A DNA stretch of 64,000 nucleotides from positions 40,725 to 104,724 of the forward strand of contig JAUICM010000010.1 in assembly GCA_030427885.1 (NCBI GenBank), read 5' to 3'. The stretch comes from Rhodothermia bacterium. GTDB lineage: Bacteria; Bacteroidota; Rhodothermia; Balneolales; Balneolaceae. Each line of letters opens with the position of its first letter. The first letter of the stretch is position 1. Position numbers and translations under genes: made by a program. Positions 25,804 through 35,873 of the stretch are shown one piece after another. The notes under the pieces were generated by a model. It searched no databases and was not told the DNA's origin. It worked only from the letters and a program-made list of their open reading frames with translations.

Positions 25804-25834
25804 AAAAAAAGCCACCCCAAACTGAGGTGGCTTT
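25804..25834 (-). terminator. Rho-independent terminator of sdhCAB
   Basis: On the minus strand AAAGCCACC pairs with GGTGGCTTT (25808-25816 and 25826-25834) followed by a T-run. It lies 42 nt after the sdhB stop. Confidence 0.88.
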
Positions 25835-25875
25835 AAGATCATTAGAGTCAACCTTCGCAGGAATGACTACTATTA

Positions 25876-26625
25876 TTACCAAAGAGCCTTCACATAATCC
25901 TTTCTCATTTCAGCTATCGCTGAAATAGAAATACCTTTCGGGCAAACGGCTTCGCATTCTCCGAAGTTGGAACAGTCACCGAAACCTTCAGCTTCCATCT
26001 GATCAACCATAGCTGTAACGCGATTATAACGCTCAACTTCTCCCTGAGGGAATTTGTTGAGGTGAGCAATTTTGGCGCCGGTGAATAACGAAGCAGAAGC
26101 ATTAGGACAAGCCGCTACACAAGCTCCGCATCCGATACAGGTTGCATAGTCGAATGCTACATCTGACTGCTCTTTTTCTACAGGAATCGAATTTGCTTCG
26201 GTGGCAGATCCGGTTTTAACGGAAATATATCCGCCTGCTTCAATGATACGATCGAAAGCAGAACGATCGACTACAAGATCTTTGATCACCGGAAAAGCAG
26301 CCGCTCTTGGTGGCTCAATAGTGATGTGATCTCCGCTTTTATAATTACGCATATGTAACTGGCAACAGGCTGTCTCGGCTTTAGGTCCGTGGGCCTGACC
26401 GTTGATCACCAGGTTACAGGATCCGCAGATTCCCTCCCGGCAGTCATAGTCAAACTCAACCGGATCCTTGCCTTCCAGCTGCAGCTCTTCGTTGAGTACA
26501 TCAAGCATCTCCAGAAACGACATATGCTCATTTACCGAATCCAGCGTTCTTTCTTCAAAGAAGCCTTTGGCGGTAGGTCCGTCCTGTTTCCAGTACTTTA
26601 AATGAATTTTCATGTTATCACTCAT
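25876..26625 (-). CDS. sdhB: Succinate dehydrogenase/fumarate reductase iron-sulfur subunit
   Basis: Electron-transfer subunit linking SdhA flavin to the membrane quinone site. [2Fe-2S] ligands Cys62, Cys67, Cys70 (DCREGICGSC) and Cys87 or 88. C-terminal clusters: Cys163-166-169-173 (CIGCGACVAACP) and Cys218, 224, 228 (CSNFGECEAVCP). 249 aa is normal. Last gene of sdhCAB, 10 nt after sdhA, with a terminator downstream. The layout matches the B. subtilis/Bacteroidota menaquinone-type enzyme. Confidence 0.95.
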   Translation of the reverse strand: MSDNMKIHLKYWKQDGPTAKGFFEERTLDSVNEHMSFLEMLDVLNEELQLEGKDPVEFDYDCREGICGSCNLVINGQAHGPKAETACCQLHMRNYKSGDHITIEPPRAAAFPVIKDLVVDRSAFDRIIEAGGYISVKTGSATEANSIPVEKEQSDVAFDYATCIGCGACVAACPNASASLFTGAKIAHLNKFPQGEVERYNRVTAMVDQMEAEGFGDCSNFGECEAVCPKGISISAIAEMRKDYVKALW

Positions 26626-26635
26626 AGTCTCTTCC

Positions 26636-28564
26636 TTATTTGTAGCTGCGTTGTTTCAGCTCAACGAATTCAAATTCAAGATTTTCTTTATGCATTACTT
26701 CCTCAAGCGAACCATTGAGTCCCTTGAACTCCCAGGCTGCCACATAGGAAAAATCTTCATCATTCCGGATCGCCTCGCCTTCAGCAGACTGATACTCTTC
26801 ACGAAGGTGACATCCACATGATTCTTCACGCTGAAGAGCGTCCATCGCCATCAACTCAGCTAACTCGAAGAAATCTGCAACACGACCTGCAAACTCCAGA
26901 TATTTGTTGTAGTTGTTCTTCTCGCCTGGTACGTACACATCTTTCCAGAACTCTTCACGAAGTTCCCGGATCTCCTTAATTGCAGCTTCCAGGTCTTCTT
27001 TATTTCTGGCAATACCGATCTTATCCCAAACAATCTTTCCAAGACTTCTATGGAAATCGATGATAGTACGCTTTCCTTTAATGTTCAGCAGCTTATCAAT
27101 TTGAGCCTGAGCATCAGTGGCAGCTTTTTCAAACTCTGCATGATCCGTTCCATATCGGGTACCCGGCTTCACATCTGCAAGGTAATTACCGATAGTTGCC
27201 GGTAATACGAAATATCCGTCAGATAGTCCCTGCATAAGTGCACTTGCTCCGAGTCGGTTGGCACCATGATCAGAGAAGTTTGCCTCACCAGCTGCGAACA
27301 ATCCTGGTACATTGGTCATCAGGTTGTAATCAACCCAAAGGCCACCCATAGTATAGTGAACGGCCGGATAGATCTTCATTGGCTGCTTATATGGATTTTC
27401 GCCCATGATATTTTCATACATATCAAAAAGGTTTCCATATTTGGCACGTACCGTGTCTTCACCATCACGTTTTATTGCATCACGGAAATCGAGGTAAACT
27501 GCCAGACCGGTATCCCCAACTCCCAGACCTTCATCACACACGATCTTGGCATTTCTGGAAGCCACATCACGTGGAACCAGGTTTCCGAAGCTTGGATATT
27601 TCTCTTCGAGATAATAAAAACGTTCTGCATCAGGAATGTCATTAGGATGACGTTTGTCGCCTTTCTCGCGAGGCACCCACACTCGTCCGTCGTTTCTCAA
27701 ACTCTCACTCATAAGTGTCAGTTTAGACTGATAGTCACCTGATACCGGAATACAGGTTGGATGAACCTGAACATAGCATGGATTGGCCATCAGGGCACCT
27801 TTTTTGTGAGCCCTCCAGGCAGCTGTTACGTTTGAATTCTTTGCATTAGTAGAAAGATAGAATACGTTTCCATATCCACCTGTTGCCAAAACAACTGCAT
27901 CTGCTTCCCAGCGCTTTATCTCACCGGAAACCAGATCACGTGTAATAATTCCACGCGCCTGTCCGTCAATGATAACCACTTCCAGCATTTCGTGGCGCGG
28001 ATAATATTCGATCCCCCCTTCCTGAACCTGGCGCATCATAGCCTGGTAGGCTCCGATCAATAATTGCTGACCTGTCTGGCCTCGTGCATAAAACGTTCTG
28101 GATACCTGGGCACCACCAAAAGAGCGGTTTGCCAGCAGACCTGAATATTCACGGGCAAATGGAACACCTTGTGCCACGGCCTGGTCAATGATGTTATTAG
28201 ATACTTCAGCCAAACGGTATACATTCGACTCACGGGCTCTATAATCGCCCCCCTTGATCGTATCGTAAAATAATCTCCAGATACTATCGCCGTCGTTCGG
28301 GTAATTCTTAGCCGCATTTATACCACCCTGAGCTGCAATGGAGTGTGCCCGTCGTGCCGAATCCTGAATACAAAAACTTTTTACTTTGTATCCCATCTCT
28401 GCCAGACTTGCGGCTGCTGCACCACCGGCCAATCCGGTACCTACAATAATAACTTCGTACTTACGCCGGTTGTTTGGGGCAACCAACTTCATATCCTTCT
28501 TATGCTTACTCCACTTTTGTTCAAGTGGTCCTTGTGGTTCGTGTGATTCTAATTTCATTTCCAT
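26636..28564 (-). CDS. sdhA: Succinate dehydrogenase/fumarate reductase flavoprotein subunit
   Basis: FAD-linked catalytic subunit oxidising succinate to fumarate (or the reverse). FAD-binding [20 protein letters not shown] near residue 40; the flavin-linking and substrate region [15 protein letters not shown] (His covalent FAD site is the H of this block). Active-site pieces are [20 protein letters not shown] and [14 protein letters not shown]. 642 aa. Middle gene of the operon, 7 nt after sdhC. Inner-membrane associated, cytoplasmic face. Confidence 0.95.
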   Translation of the reverse strand: MEMKLESHEPQGPLEQKWSKHKKDMKLVAPNNRRKYEVIIVGTGLAGGAAAASLAEMGYKVKSFCIQDSARRAHSIAAQGGINAAKNYPNDGDSIWRLFYDTIKGGDYRARESNVYRLAEVSNNIIDQAVAQGVPFAREYSGLLANRSFGGAQVSRTFYARGQTGQQLLIGAYQAMMRQVQEGGIEYYPRHEMLEVVIIDGQARGIITRDLVSGEIKRWEADAVVLATGGYGNVFYLSTNAKNSNVTAAWRAHKKGALMANPCYVQVHPTCIPVSGDYQSKLTLMSESLRNDGRVWVPREKGDKRHPNDIPDAERFYYLEEKYPSFGNLVPRDVASRNAKIVCDEGLGVGDTGLAVYLDFRDAIKRDGEDTVRAKYGNLFDMYENIMGENPYKQPMKIYPAVHYTMGGLWVDYNLMTNVPGLFAAGEANFSDHGANRLGASALMQGLSDGYFVLPATIGNYLADVKPGTRYGTDHAEFEKAATDAQAQIDKLLNIKGKRTIIDFHRSLGKIVWDKIGIARNKEDLEAAIKEIRELREEFWKDVYVPGEKNNYNKYLEFAGRVADFFELAELMAMDALQREESCGCHLREEYQSAEGEAIRNDEDFSYVAAWEFKGLNGSLEEVMHKENLEFEFVELKQRSYK

Positions 28565-28571
28565 TACTCCC

Positions 28572-29270
28572 TTAGTATGATATCAGTGACCCTTCGCCAC
28601 CTGTAAAATAGATATATAGTGGTATAAAGATGAATCCAAGCATCAACACGATCCCAAATCCATAGGCAAATGCCTGAACTTTCTTTGAACCTTCACCGTG
28701 TTTCATCCCCAGTGAGGTAAATGCACTCCAGAATCCATGCGATAAATGCAGGATGGCTAACAACATTACAAACGCGTATCCGAATGCGTATGCAGGAGTG
28801 GTAAATTTCTCAATGATCAGGGCTCTCAGATCGCGTGCCGGCTCCCCATCAATCATAACAGTATCGGTAGCTCCAAATTTGAAACTGGCAATATGAATGA
28901 ACAGGAATATAAAGATAACACTTCCGGTGATGATCATACTTCTGGAAGCCAGACTCTGATGACTAGGTCCGCCTTTGGTCTTATAGGTATCATATCCCTC
29001 TGGTCTGGCTTTTCTTCGTTTCAACCAAATGGAAACACCCAGTACAGTGTGATACAAAAAGAAAAACGCTAAGCCTGCTTCTATCACATAGAGCAGGGGT
29101 CCAAGGCTTTCCAGTTTTTTTGTGTAGAGATTGAAGGCATCAGGAGAACCAAATACAGTAAGGTTTCCCAGTAGGTGCCCGATCAGGAAGAGCATTAATC
29201 CGATCCCGGTTATCCCGGTCATAAGCTTCCGTCCAACTTGCGATTTTAACGCTTTTATTAGTGAAGGCAT
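28572..29270 (-). CDS. sdhC: Succinate dehydrogenase cytochrome b subunit (di-haem, type B)
   Basis: 232 aa with five predicted transmembrane helices (about 15-35, 58-80, 103-125, 155-178, 198-222). His in [28 protein letters not shown] and [11 protein letters not shown] are the likely haem b ligands. One cytochrome subunit with five helices and no sdhD marks a type B quinol:fumarate/succinate:menaquinone reductase. First gene of sdhCAB; the 214-nt region upstream holds its promoter and that of the divergent yigZ. Confidence 0.93.
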   Translation of the reverse strand: MPSLIKALKSQVGRKLMTGITGIGLMLFLIGHLLGNLTVFGSPDAFNLYTKKLESLGPLLYVIEAGLAFFFLYHTVLGVSIWLKRRKARPEGYDTYKTKGGPSHQSLASRSMIITGSVIFIFLFIHIASFKFGATDTVMIDGEPARDLRALIIEKFTTPAYAFGYAFVMLLAILHLSHGFWSAFTSLGMKHGEGSKKVQAFAYGFGIVLMLGFIFIPLYIYFTGGEGSLISY

Positions 29271-29484
29271 GTGGTTTGTTAGTTTAAACGTTGAACAATG
29301 AATGTCCCTTTTTCGTTGTTCCGATGATGAATAATTTACTTAACCAGTAACTTAGCTCGATTTCGGTACGGAAAATCGTTTTTTCCTTTTTTAATGGCAA
29401 GGTAGAACTACTCTAAATTGATTGAGCTGATTAATGAAAATAAGAACCGTACATTAGCCTAAATTTTTAATCGATTTTCATCGT

Positions 29485-30099
29485 TTGAACGCAATTATTA
29501 AACGTACTGAAGCCAGTATCAGAGAACGCGGTTCTAAGTTTCTGGGATACTTATTTCCCTGCGCGAATGAAGAGGTATTCAGCGATGAACTCAACGCTCT
29601 GAAATCTAAATTTCCGGATGCTAATCATCATTGTTATGCCTATCGTATCAACCCAAACAGAATAACAGAATTCAGCAGCGATGACGGAGAACCTTCCGGT
29701 ACCGCTGGATTACCTATTCTGAATCAGCTTAAATCTTTTAACCTGATCAACGCCGGTATAGTGGTTGTGCGTTACTTTGGCGGAACAAAACTTGGAAAAC
29801 CCGGCCTCATTCAGGCCTATGGCGATACTGCAAAGGACTGCCTTAATACAGCTTCTCTCATGAAGATCATTCCCGTGCAATTATTCCAATTCTCTTATCC
29901 GTATTCCGAGGAACTTCTGTTCAATAAGATCAGTTCGGATTTTGAATTAAAAGAACAGTCTGCTGAGTATACTGATATCGTAGAAAAGACCGTAGCATGT
30001 CCGACTGAAAAGGCTGATTCACTCAAAAAGTATCACAAAACAGTAAAACATCGTGGTATTGGGCTCGAAGAACTTGCTAAAAGCTATATCGCAGTCTAA
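29485..30099 (+). CDS. yigZ: YigZ/IMPACT family protein
   Basis: 204 aa. The IMPACT N-terminal domain signature is complete: FPDANHHCYAYRI, FSSDDGEPSGTAGLPILNQL and VVVRYFGGTKLGKPGLIQAYG. A C-terminal DUF1949-like ferredoxin-fold domain spans about 135-200. Bacterial YigZ proteins are linked to translation or tRNA metabolism, but the reaction is not settled. No ATG is available upstream of the conserved part, so TTG at 29485 is the likely start. A radical SAM gene follows after 37 nt. Confidence 0.88.
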   Translation: MNAIIKRTEASIRERGSKFLGYLFPCANEEVFSDELNALKSKFPDANHHCYAYRINPNRITEFSSDDGEPSGTAGLPILNQLKSFNLINAGIVVVRYFGGTKLGKPGLIQAYGDTAKDCLNTASLMKIIPVQLFQFSYPYSEELLFNKISSDFELKEQSAEYTDIVEKTVACPTEKADSLKKYHKTVKHRGIGLEELAKSYIAV

Positions 30100-30136
30100 T
30101 TTGATCAGAAATTATTAAACTTCTATTCCAAACAAA

Positions 30137-31117
30137 GTGATCGATCAGTCAGCACCAGTATTAGTACGAGAAAATGAGATCAAAAAGAATTTCCACGAAC
30201 AAGGGAAATTCAAAGAGCTAAAGGTCACAGGTAAAGGTGAGTCACGTGCTTATGTTGATCTGATGAAGCTGGACACCTTGTGGTTCAACACAGGTACCCG
30301 TTGCAACCTACAATGCGAGAATTGCTACATCGAATCCTCCCCTGCTAATGACGCATTGCTATTTTTAACCCGGAATGATGTGGAGGTTTACCTTGATGAA
30401 ATAGAGGATCTCGAACTTGGAACAAAAAATATTTCATTTACCGGAGGTGAGCCTTTTATCAATAAAGAAATGCTTCCCATCCTGCAATTGTGTCTGGAGC
30501 GGAACTTTAGGGTACTCATACTTACAAATGCGTATAGAGCCATCGACCGTTACTTTGAGGAGCTCAATGAACTGAATCAAAGATATCCAGGAAAATTACA
30601 TCTCAGGGTTTCTCTAGATCACTATACCTCAGAAATTCACGAAGAGGAACGAGGAGCAGGAACCTTCGAACGAACCCTTCTTACCATAAAAAAACTACTG
30701 AAACTTGGAATCAATGTAAGCATTGCAGGGCGTTCTCTGGCTAATGAGTCACGATTTCAAGCTCTAACAGGTTATCAGGATCTACTTAGTGATTTTAATA
30801 TTGACCTGAATGTATCCAATGGCGAAAACATTGTGATCTTTCCGGAAATGTCATCTTCAAAAGACGTACCTGAAATTACCACTGCCTGCTGGGATATTCT
30901 TAATGTGCATCCGGATCAGCAAATGTGTTCTTCAGAGCGAATGGTAGTAAAAAGAAAAGGAAGTGAACATCCAGTTGTTTTGCCCTGTACTCTCATTGCT
31001 TATGATGAGCAATTTGAATTAGGTGAAACACTAAAAGAATCTTTTCAGCGAGTGTATCTGAACCACCCCTACTGTGCTCAGTTTTGTGTACTTGGCGGTG
31101 CCAGCTGTTCAGCCTGA
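30137..31117 (+). CDS. Radical SAM protein with C-terminal cysteine cluster
   Basis: 326 aa, GTG start. The radical SAM cluster motif is CNLQCENC (C-x3-C-x2-C, about residues 56-63), preceded by LDTLWFNTGTR, and the SAM glycine motif is FTGGEPF. The C-terminus has six more Cys, in TACWDI, QQMCSSERM, VLPCTLI and HPYCAQFCVLGGASC, resembling a SPASM/twitch auxiliary Fe-S domain. It would use S-adenosylmethionine to make a radical acting on an unknown, perhaps peptide, substrate. No small substrate peptide is evident next to it. Likely co-transcribed with yigZ; stop one base from the convergent gene. Confidence 0.85.
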   Translation: MIDQSAPVLVRENEIKKNFHEQGKFKELKVTGKGESRAYVDLMKLDTLWFNTGTRCNLQCENCYIESSPANDALLFLTRNDVEVYLDEIEDLELGTKNISFTGGEPFINKEMLPILQLCLERNFRVLILTNAYRAIDRYFEELNELNQRYPGKLHLRVSLDHYTSEIHEEERGAGTFERTLLTIKKLLKLGINVSIAGRSLANESRFQALTGYQDLLSDFNIDLNVSNGENIVIFPEMSSSKDVPEITTACWDILNVHPDQQMCSSERMVVKRKGSEHPVVLPCTLIAYDEQFELGETLKESFQRVYLNHPYCAQFCVLGGASCSA

Positions 31118-31118
31118 G

Positions 31119-31877
31119 CTATAACCACTCCGCAGTTACAAAAGTCTCAGGTGCAAATATGGCTTCATTAACGGAGTCCGGGATCACGATCTGTGAATAC
31201 TCTTCCAACAATCCTTTAAAGCCATTCGCATAGAAAACCACTTCGGGTGCGATCCATCCTTCACCCAGTTGCTCATATTTGTTGAACTGAACTTCCTGAA
31301 TGGTATTATTTCTTCCAATCGTGATATTTCGAACAAAATAAAGCCTCTCTTTGTCGATCCAGAACTGGCGTACAGTTGAATCAGGTGCATCAACCCCGAC
31401 CACATAAACAGGCCTGCCCTGCCATACATCTTCATACACTTTTTCCATATCAAATCCGGTACCTGCAAGTTGGGTGGCGGTTACATCAGGAGATTGATGA
31501 TACACATCAAATCCCAGCACCAATAGTTCATGAACACGTTCAAGCTCCTGTATCATCTTGCCATTGGCGTATCCGTACTGCACTCCATCATTGAACAGGA
31601 TCCCGTTATTACTCTCCTTATCATCAAACTTGATGGCTAGTTTGCCGGGCATATCCATCGCTTCGTACCAGATCTGTGTTCTCTGAACCTTCCCATCCTG
31701 CCCATAAAATGTCGTGTTCTGTTTGAACTCCAGCGTTTGATACCATCTCCCTTCATACTTTTCATACATAGCTTTTATCACATCATATCCGGATGAAATA
31801 TCGCTTTGAGCTACCGTTGTTTTCGGTGACGACAGTGTGACAAGAAAAAGGGCAACAAAGATCAGAAAGGACTTCAT
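31119..31877 (-). CDS. Secreted LolA-like protein
   Basis: 252 aa from the ATG at 31877 (the frame allows a start at 31919, but this one gives a clean signal peptide MKSFLIFVALFLVTLSSPKT). The mature part has alternating strands typical of the outer-membrane lipoprotein-sorting (LolA/LolB) half-barrel: QTLEFKQNTTFYGQDG, MPGKLAIKFDDKE, RPVYVVGVDAPDST, QFWIDKERLYFVR. LolA homologues carry lipoproteins through the periplasm; divergent members like this may do other lipid binding. Single gene, divergent from the cobalamin adenosyltransferase. Confidence 0.72.
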   Translation of the reverse strand: MKSFLIFVALFLVTLSSPKTTVAQSDISSGYDVIKAMYEKYEGRWYQTLEFKQNTTFYGQDGKVQRTQIWYEAMDMPGKLAIKFDDKESNNGILFNDGVQYGYANGKMIQELERVHELLVLGFDVYHQSPDVTATQLAGTGFDMEKVYEDVWQGRPVYVVGVDAPDSTVRQFWIDKERLYFVRNITIGRNNTIQEVQFNKYEQLGEGWIAPEVVFYANGFKGLLEEYSQIVIPDSVNEAIFAPETFVTAEWL

Positions 31878-32029
31878 AGAGGCAAGTTTTATAATTTGAA
31901 GGAATAGTACGCACTTCAATAAACGATTGCTTTAAAAATGATGTAAATATGGTTCGCAGTTTTGCTGTTAATCCTGCTTATTGAAGAGATTATATCGATA
32001 CAAAAACCTATTTTGGACAAAAATCAGAA

Positions 32030-32575
32030 ATGAAGATCTATACTAAAAAAGGCGACAGCGGAGAAACATCACTTTTTGGCGGACAGAAAGTTCCAAAGAG
32101 TTCCATCAGGATCAGTTCCTATGGTACTGTTGATGAGTTGAACTCAATTTTGGGAATGGCGCTGGCAGAAGTACATACCGAAAAAACAGGGGAGCTGCTC
32201 ACAACTGTTCAAACTCAGTTATTTGTGCTTGGGGCCGATCTTGCCACTCCACAATCCAACAAAGTTCGAATTGACCGTATCACTTCCGATGAGGTACAAT
32301 TCCTTGAAGATGCTATCGATGAACTTGAAGTGTACCTTCCTCCACTCAGAAACTTCATCCTTCCGGGTGGAAGTAAAGCCGGAGCAACCATACATTATGC
32401 CCGAACTGTTTGCCGCCGGGCGGAACGAATTACCGTTGAATGCAGTACTATCGAAGAAATTTCTCCTTTAACTATTCAATACCTGAACCGATTATCCGAT
32501 TTTCTGTTTGTTCTGGCACGGTATGAAAATCACAATTCCGGAACAGAAGAAACTCCATGGATTCCTAAAAGCTGA
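32030..32575 (+). CDS. Cob(I)yrinic acid a,c-diamide / corrinoid adenosyltransferase, PduO type
   Basis: 181 aa. Transfers the adenosyl group of ATP to cob(I)alamin, making coenzyme B12. The N-terminal ATP motif is IYTKKGDSGETSLFGGQ; SYGTVDELNSILGMAL and the helix with YARTVCRRAERITVE carry conserved Asp and Arg residues. This is the MMAB/PduO family by size and motifs. Followed after two bases by the SGNH-TPR gene, so probably in one operon with glmM. Its presence implies B12-dependent enzymes elsewhere in the genome. Confidence 0.93.
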   Translation: MKIYTKKGDSGETSLFGGQKVPKSSIRISSYGTVDELNSILGMALAEVHTEKTGELLTTVQTQLFVLGADLATPQSNKVRIDRITSDEVQFLEDAIDELEVYLPPLRNFILPGGSKAGATIHYARTVCRRAERITVECSTIEEISPLTIQYLNRLSDFLFVLARYENHNSGTEETPWIPKS

Positions 32576-32577
32576 CT

Positions 32578-34488
32578 ATGAGTAATAAGAGATCCAACAA
32601 GAAGAAGACCAAAGAATCTGAAAAGCAGCCCCTTCCTCTTAAAAAGAAGATCCTTTTTTATTCCATCACCCTTTCTATTCCCATTCTGTTCTTCGTGATC
32701 ATTGAGATAGTTTTACGTTCGGCAGACTACATGGGAAACACCGACCTTTTTATTGATCCGGAGATTCCTGGTGATGTGGAATATCTGATGCCCAACCCCA
32801 ATTTTGCCGCCCGCTACTTCTTCTATACCCGAACCATTCCCAATCCATCTCAGGATCTCTTTCTCAAAGAAAAGCCTGAAAACGGACTTCGTATTTTTGC
32901 ATTGGGTGGGTCTTCAGCAGCGGGTTATCCATATGGATACAACGGCACTTATTCCCGCGTGGTTAAAGATATCCTGACTGATAAGATTCCCGACAAAGAA
33001 GTGGAAGTGATCAACGTTGGAGTCTCAGCAGTGAACTCCTATACTCTTTTTGATCAGGTTGATGAGATACTGGAACAATCACCGGATGCCATTATGATCT
33101 ATGCCGGTCATAATGAATTCTATGGAGCCCTCGGTGTTGGATCAAATGAAAAACTGGGTGGCTTTCCCGGCTTTGTTCGTTTTTATCTGAAGCTGCAGCG
33201 CTTAAAGACATTCATGTTTCTTCGTACCATCATTGTTGATACAGGAAAGTGGTTCGCTGGCTCTGCATCAGGAGAAGATCCCGAAAGAAATGCCACTCTT
33301 ATGGAACGTATCGTTGATTCCCGATCCATCGAATTAGGCAGTCCAACCTATGAACTGGCAATGCATCAGTTCCGAAGCAACCTGACAGCGATCGTAAAGA
33401 AATTCCGGGATAAAGGAATCCCGGTGTACATCGGGAGTGTGGAAAGTAATCTGAAAGATCATCCTCCTTTTGTGAATATTACAGATGGTGATACAATTCC
33501 TGCTCAGAAAATGTTCGATGAAGCAAAGTTGGCATATGACGCTGGTGAAATGCACACTGCTCTCAATAAATTCATTATGGCTAAAGATCTCGATGGCCTC
33601 AAATTCCGGGCTCCCTCAGAAATTAATGAGATAATCAGAGAGGCAACACAAGAATTCGAAAATCTGGAATATGTCCCTGTCTCTGAATCTTTCCGTGAAT
33701 ATGAATCTGATGGGATTACCGGGTTTGAGCTGATGCTTGAACATCTTCATCCCAATCAAATGGGGTATTTCCTTATGGGGAAGACATTCGCTGAAACCTA
33801 CATGGATGCAGAGTTAACCGACCGGGAGAAGATTGAATATTATGATAAGATGTACATGAGCGATCTGGATCGAAGGATCGCCTACCACCGCGTTCGAACC
33901 TTAAAACAGGGCTTTCCATTCATTATGGGAGAGAAACCATCTCCCTATCAATTAACCTATCAACCGGATGGGATACTTGACAGCCTGGCCTTCAACATCG
34001 TGCACCGGAATATAAACTGGGATCGATCTAAGGTGGAACTGGCCGATCACTATATCAAAGAGCAACGCTTCGATATGGCCTTAAAAGAATATATGGGACT
34101 TAAACGAAACCAGCCCTGGAATGAGTCGCCCTATGTGTATGCTGCGAAAGTGTATATTTCACTTAACCAGTATGATAAAGCCGGGCCTCTGCTGGAGGAT
34201 GCTTATAAAATTAATTCGCATGATGCTTTCATCACCAAAATGCTTGGAGCGATACAGGTTCAGGAAGGAAATTCGAAACGCGCAATTGAGCTACTGGAAC
34301 AATCCAGAAGTTTGAATGCTCGTGATCCACAAATGCTGTACAACCTATCGGGAGCTTATGGAACTGATCAGCAGTTTAAAAAGGCCCTTGAGATCGCCAA
34401 TGAACTGGAAAAGATCTCTCCCAACTATCCCGGTCTCGTTAACTGGAAGCAGCAATTAACTACAATTTTACAACGAACAGGAAATTGA
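32578..34488 (+). CDS. Membrane-anchored SGNH/GDSL hydrolase with TPR tail
   Basis: 636 aa: basic N-terminus, one transmembrane helix (about 24-46), then an SGNH hydrolase domain with block I FALGGSSAAGYPYG (Ser near residue 112), block III AGHNEFYG, and the catalytic Asp/His in LEHLHPNQMGYFLMG. The C-terminal third is tetratricopeptide repeats (from about residue 485, e.g. EYMGLKRNQPWNESPYVYAAKVYISLNQYDKAG). Probably an extracytoplasmic esterase acting on glycan acyl groups. Flanked by the adenosyltransferase and glmM with 2-nt gaps. Confidence 0.82.
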   Translation: MSNKRSNKKKTKESEKQPLPLKKKILFYSITLSIPILFFVIIEIVLRSADYMGNTDLFIDPEIPGDVEYLMPNPNFAARYFFYTRTIPNPSQDLFLKEKPENGLRIFALGGSSAAGYPYGYNGTYSRVVKDILTDKIPDKEVEVINVGVSAVNSYTLFDQVDEILEQSPDAIMIYAGHNEFYGALGVGSNEKLGGFPGFVRFYLKLQRLKTFMFLRTIIVDTGKWFAGSASGEDPERNATLMERIVDSRSIELGSPTYELAMHQFRSNLTAIVKKFRDKGIPVYIGSVESNLKDHPPFVNITDGDTIPAQKMFDEAKLAYDAGEMHTALNKFIMAKDLDGLKFRAPSEINEIIREATQEFENLEYVPVSESFREYESDGITGFELMLEHLHPNQMGYFLMGKTFAETYMDAELTDREKIEYYDKMYMSDLDRRIAYHRVRTLKQGFPFIMGEKPSPYQLTYQPDGILDSLAFNIVHRNINWDRSKVELADHYIKEQRFDMALKEYMGLKRNQPWNESPYVYAAKVYISLNQYDKAGPLLEDAYKINSHDAFITKMLGAIQVQEGNSKRAIELLEQSRSLNARDPQMLYNLSGAYGTDQQFKKALEIANELEKISPNYPGLVNWKQQLTTILQRTGN

Positions 34489-34489
34489 T

Positions 34490-35839
34490 ATGGCTTTAAT
34501 GATCTCTGTCTCCGGGATCCGCGGAATTTTTGGAACTGACCTGACGCCTGAAAACCTGCCCCGTTTTACCGCTGCGTTTGGAACCTGGGTTAAAGGTGGC
34601 CGGGTGGTATTGGGCAGAGATTCGCGCACCACCGGACAGATCTGTGAAGATATTGTAGCTGCAACTCTCATGAGTGTAGGTTGTGATGTCATCAAAGTGG
34701 GAATTGTTCCTACTCCAACGGTAGCCATGGGCGTGCTGAAATACAAAGCCGCAGGTGGGATCATCATCTCAGCGAGCCATAATCCAGCCGAGTGGAATGC
34801 TTTAAAACTTTTGAATTCAACCAGTGAGTTCATGGATGCCGATCAGGGTAAAGAACTCATTTCGATATCAGAAAAAGGAAATTTCACCTACCAGGCTTAT
34901 GATAAAGTGGGAATTCTACGAGTTGATGACGATCTGCTTGATCATCATATCAATGAGATCCTGGAACTTCCCTATATAAAACCGGATGTGATCGCTAAAG
35001 CCGGACTTTCCATAGCTGTTGATGCAGTAAATGGTGCCGGCTCGATTGCGGTGCCCGCACTGCTTGAAAAACTGGGGATAAAAACAGTACATAAAATACA
35101 CTGCACTCCGAACGGATTATTCCCCCATAACCCGGAACCGCTACCTGAACACCTTACTGAGATCTGTGATCTTGTAAAAGAATCTGGTGCAGACCTTGGA
35201 GTGGTAACAGATCCGGATGCCGACCGGCTGGCTTTAGTAGATGATACCGGCAAACTTTTCGGAGAAGAATACACTCAGGCAACTGTATTTGATTTCATAC
35301 TTGGTAAACATGCCGGGCCAGCCACTACTAACCTCTCTTCTTCCAGAATAGCTGATGAGGTGGCAGAAAAGTATGGCGAAAAATGTCACCGTTCCGCGGT
35401 TGGTGAGATCAATGTGGTTAAAAAGATGCAGGAAGTGAAAGCCGTTGTCGGAGGCGAAGGAAGCGGTGGTGTCATCGTACCTGATCTTCATTATGGTCGG
35501 GATGCCCTGATCGGGATTGCCTGCGTGATTCAGCATCTTGCTGAGAAAAAAATGTCCTCATCGGAACTGAGAGCTTCATTTACGAATTATTATATGAGCA
35601 AAAACAAGATCCAGCTGGACGATCTTGGCAAGAATGCAGATGAAGTCCTGGAAATGGTCAGAGATCGTTATTCCTCTTTGAATCCCAGCACTGTTGACGG
35701 AGTTAAAGTGGATTTTGAGGAAGGCTGGGTTCACCTGCGGAAGTCCAATACAGAACCGATCGTTCGTATTTACTCTGAAGGAAAATCTCCGGAAGCTGCT
35801 GCCTCTTTTGCCAAAAAGATCTATCATCTGTTGAAATGA
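34490..35839 (+). CDS. glmM: Phosphoglucosamine mutase
   Basis: Interconverts glucosamine-6-P and glucosamine-1-P on the way to UDP-GlcNAc. Phospho-serine loop IISASHNPAEWNALK (about residues 92-106), metal loop TDPDADRLALVD, sugar-binding GGEGSGGVIVP and phosphate-binding RKSNTEPIVRIYSE. 449 aa is right for GlmM. The SHNPAEWN form rather than TASHNPxxYNG separates it from phosphomannomutase/phosphoglucomutase, but substrate preference is by homology only. Overlapping operon with the SGNH gene (ATG two bases after its stop). Confidence 0.88.
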   Translation: MALMISVSGIRGIFGTDLTPENLPRFTAAFGTWVKGGRVVLGRDSRTTGQICEDIVAATLMSVGCDVIKVGIVPTPTVAMGVLKYKAAGGIIISASHNPAEWNALKLLNSTSEFMDADQGKELISISEKGNFTYQAYDKVGILRVDDDLLDHHINEILELPYIKPDVIAKAGLSIAVDAVNGAGSIAVPALLEKLGIKTVHKIHCTPNGLFPHNPEPLPEHLTEICDLVKESGADLGVVTDPDADRLALVDDTGKLFGEEYTQATVFDFILGKHAGPATTNLSSSRIADEVAEKYGEKCHRSAVGEINVVKKMQEVKAVVGGEGSGGVIVPDLHYGRDALIGIACVIQHLAEKKMSSSELRASFTNYYMSKNKIQLDDLGKNADEVLEMVRDRYSSLNPSTVDGVKVDFEEGWVHLRKSNTEPIVRIYSEGKSPEAAASFAKKIYHLLK

Positions 35840-35873
35840 CTAATTGTTTAAAAACCCTTATTAACCCAATATT

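Noticed and set aside
29341..29400. Hairpin CGATTT/AAATCG followed by T-rich sequence between sdhC and yigZ as a terminator
   Set aside because: The stem is AT-rich and short, and no plus-strand gene ends nearby. Left unannotated.
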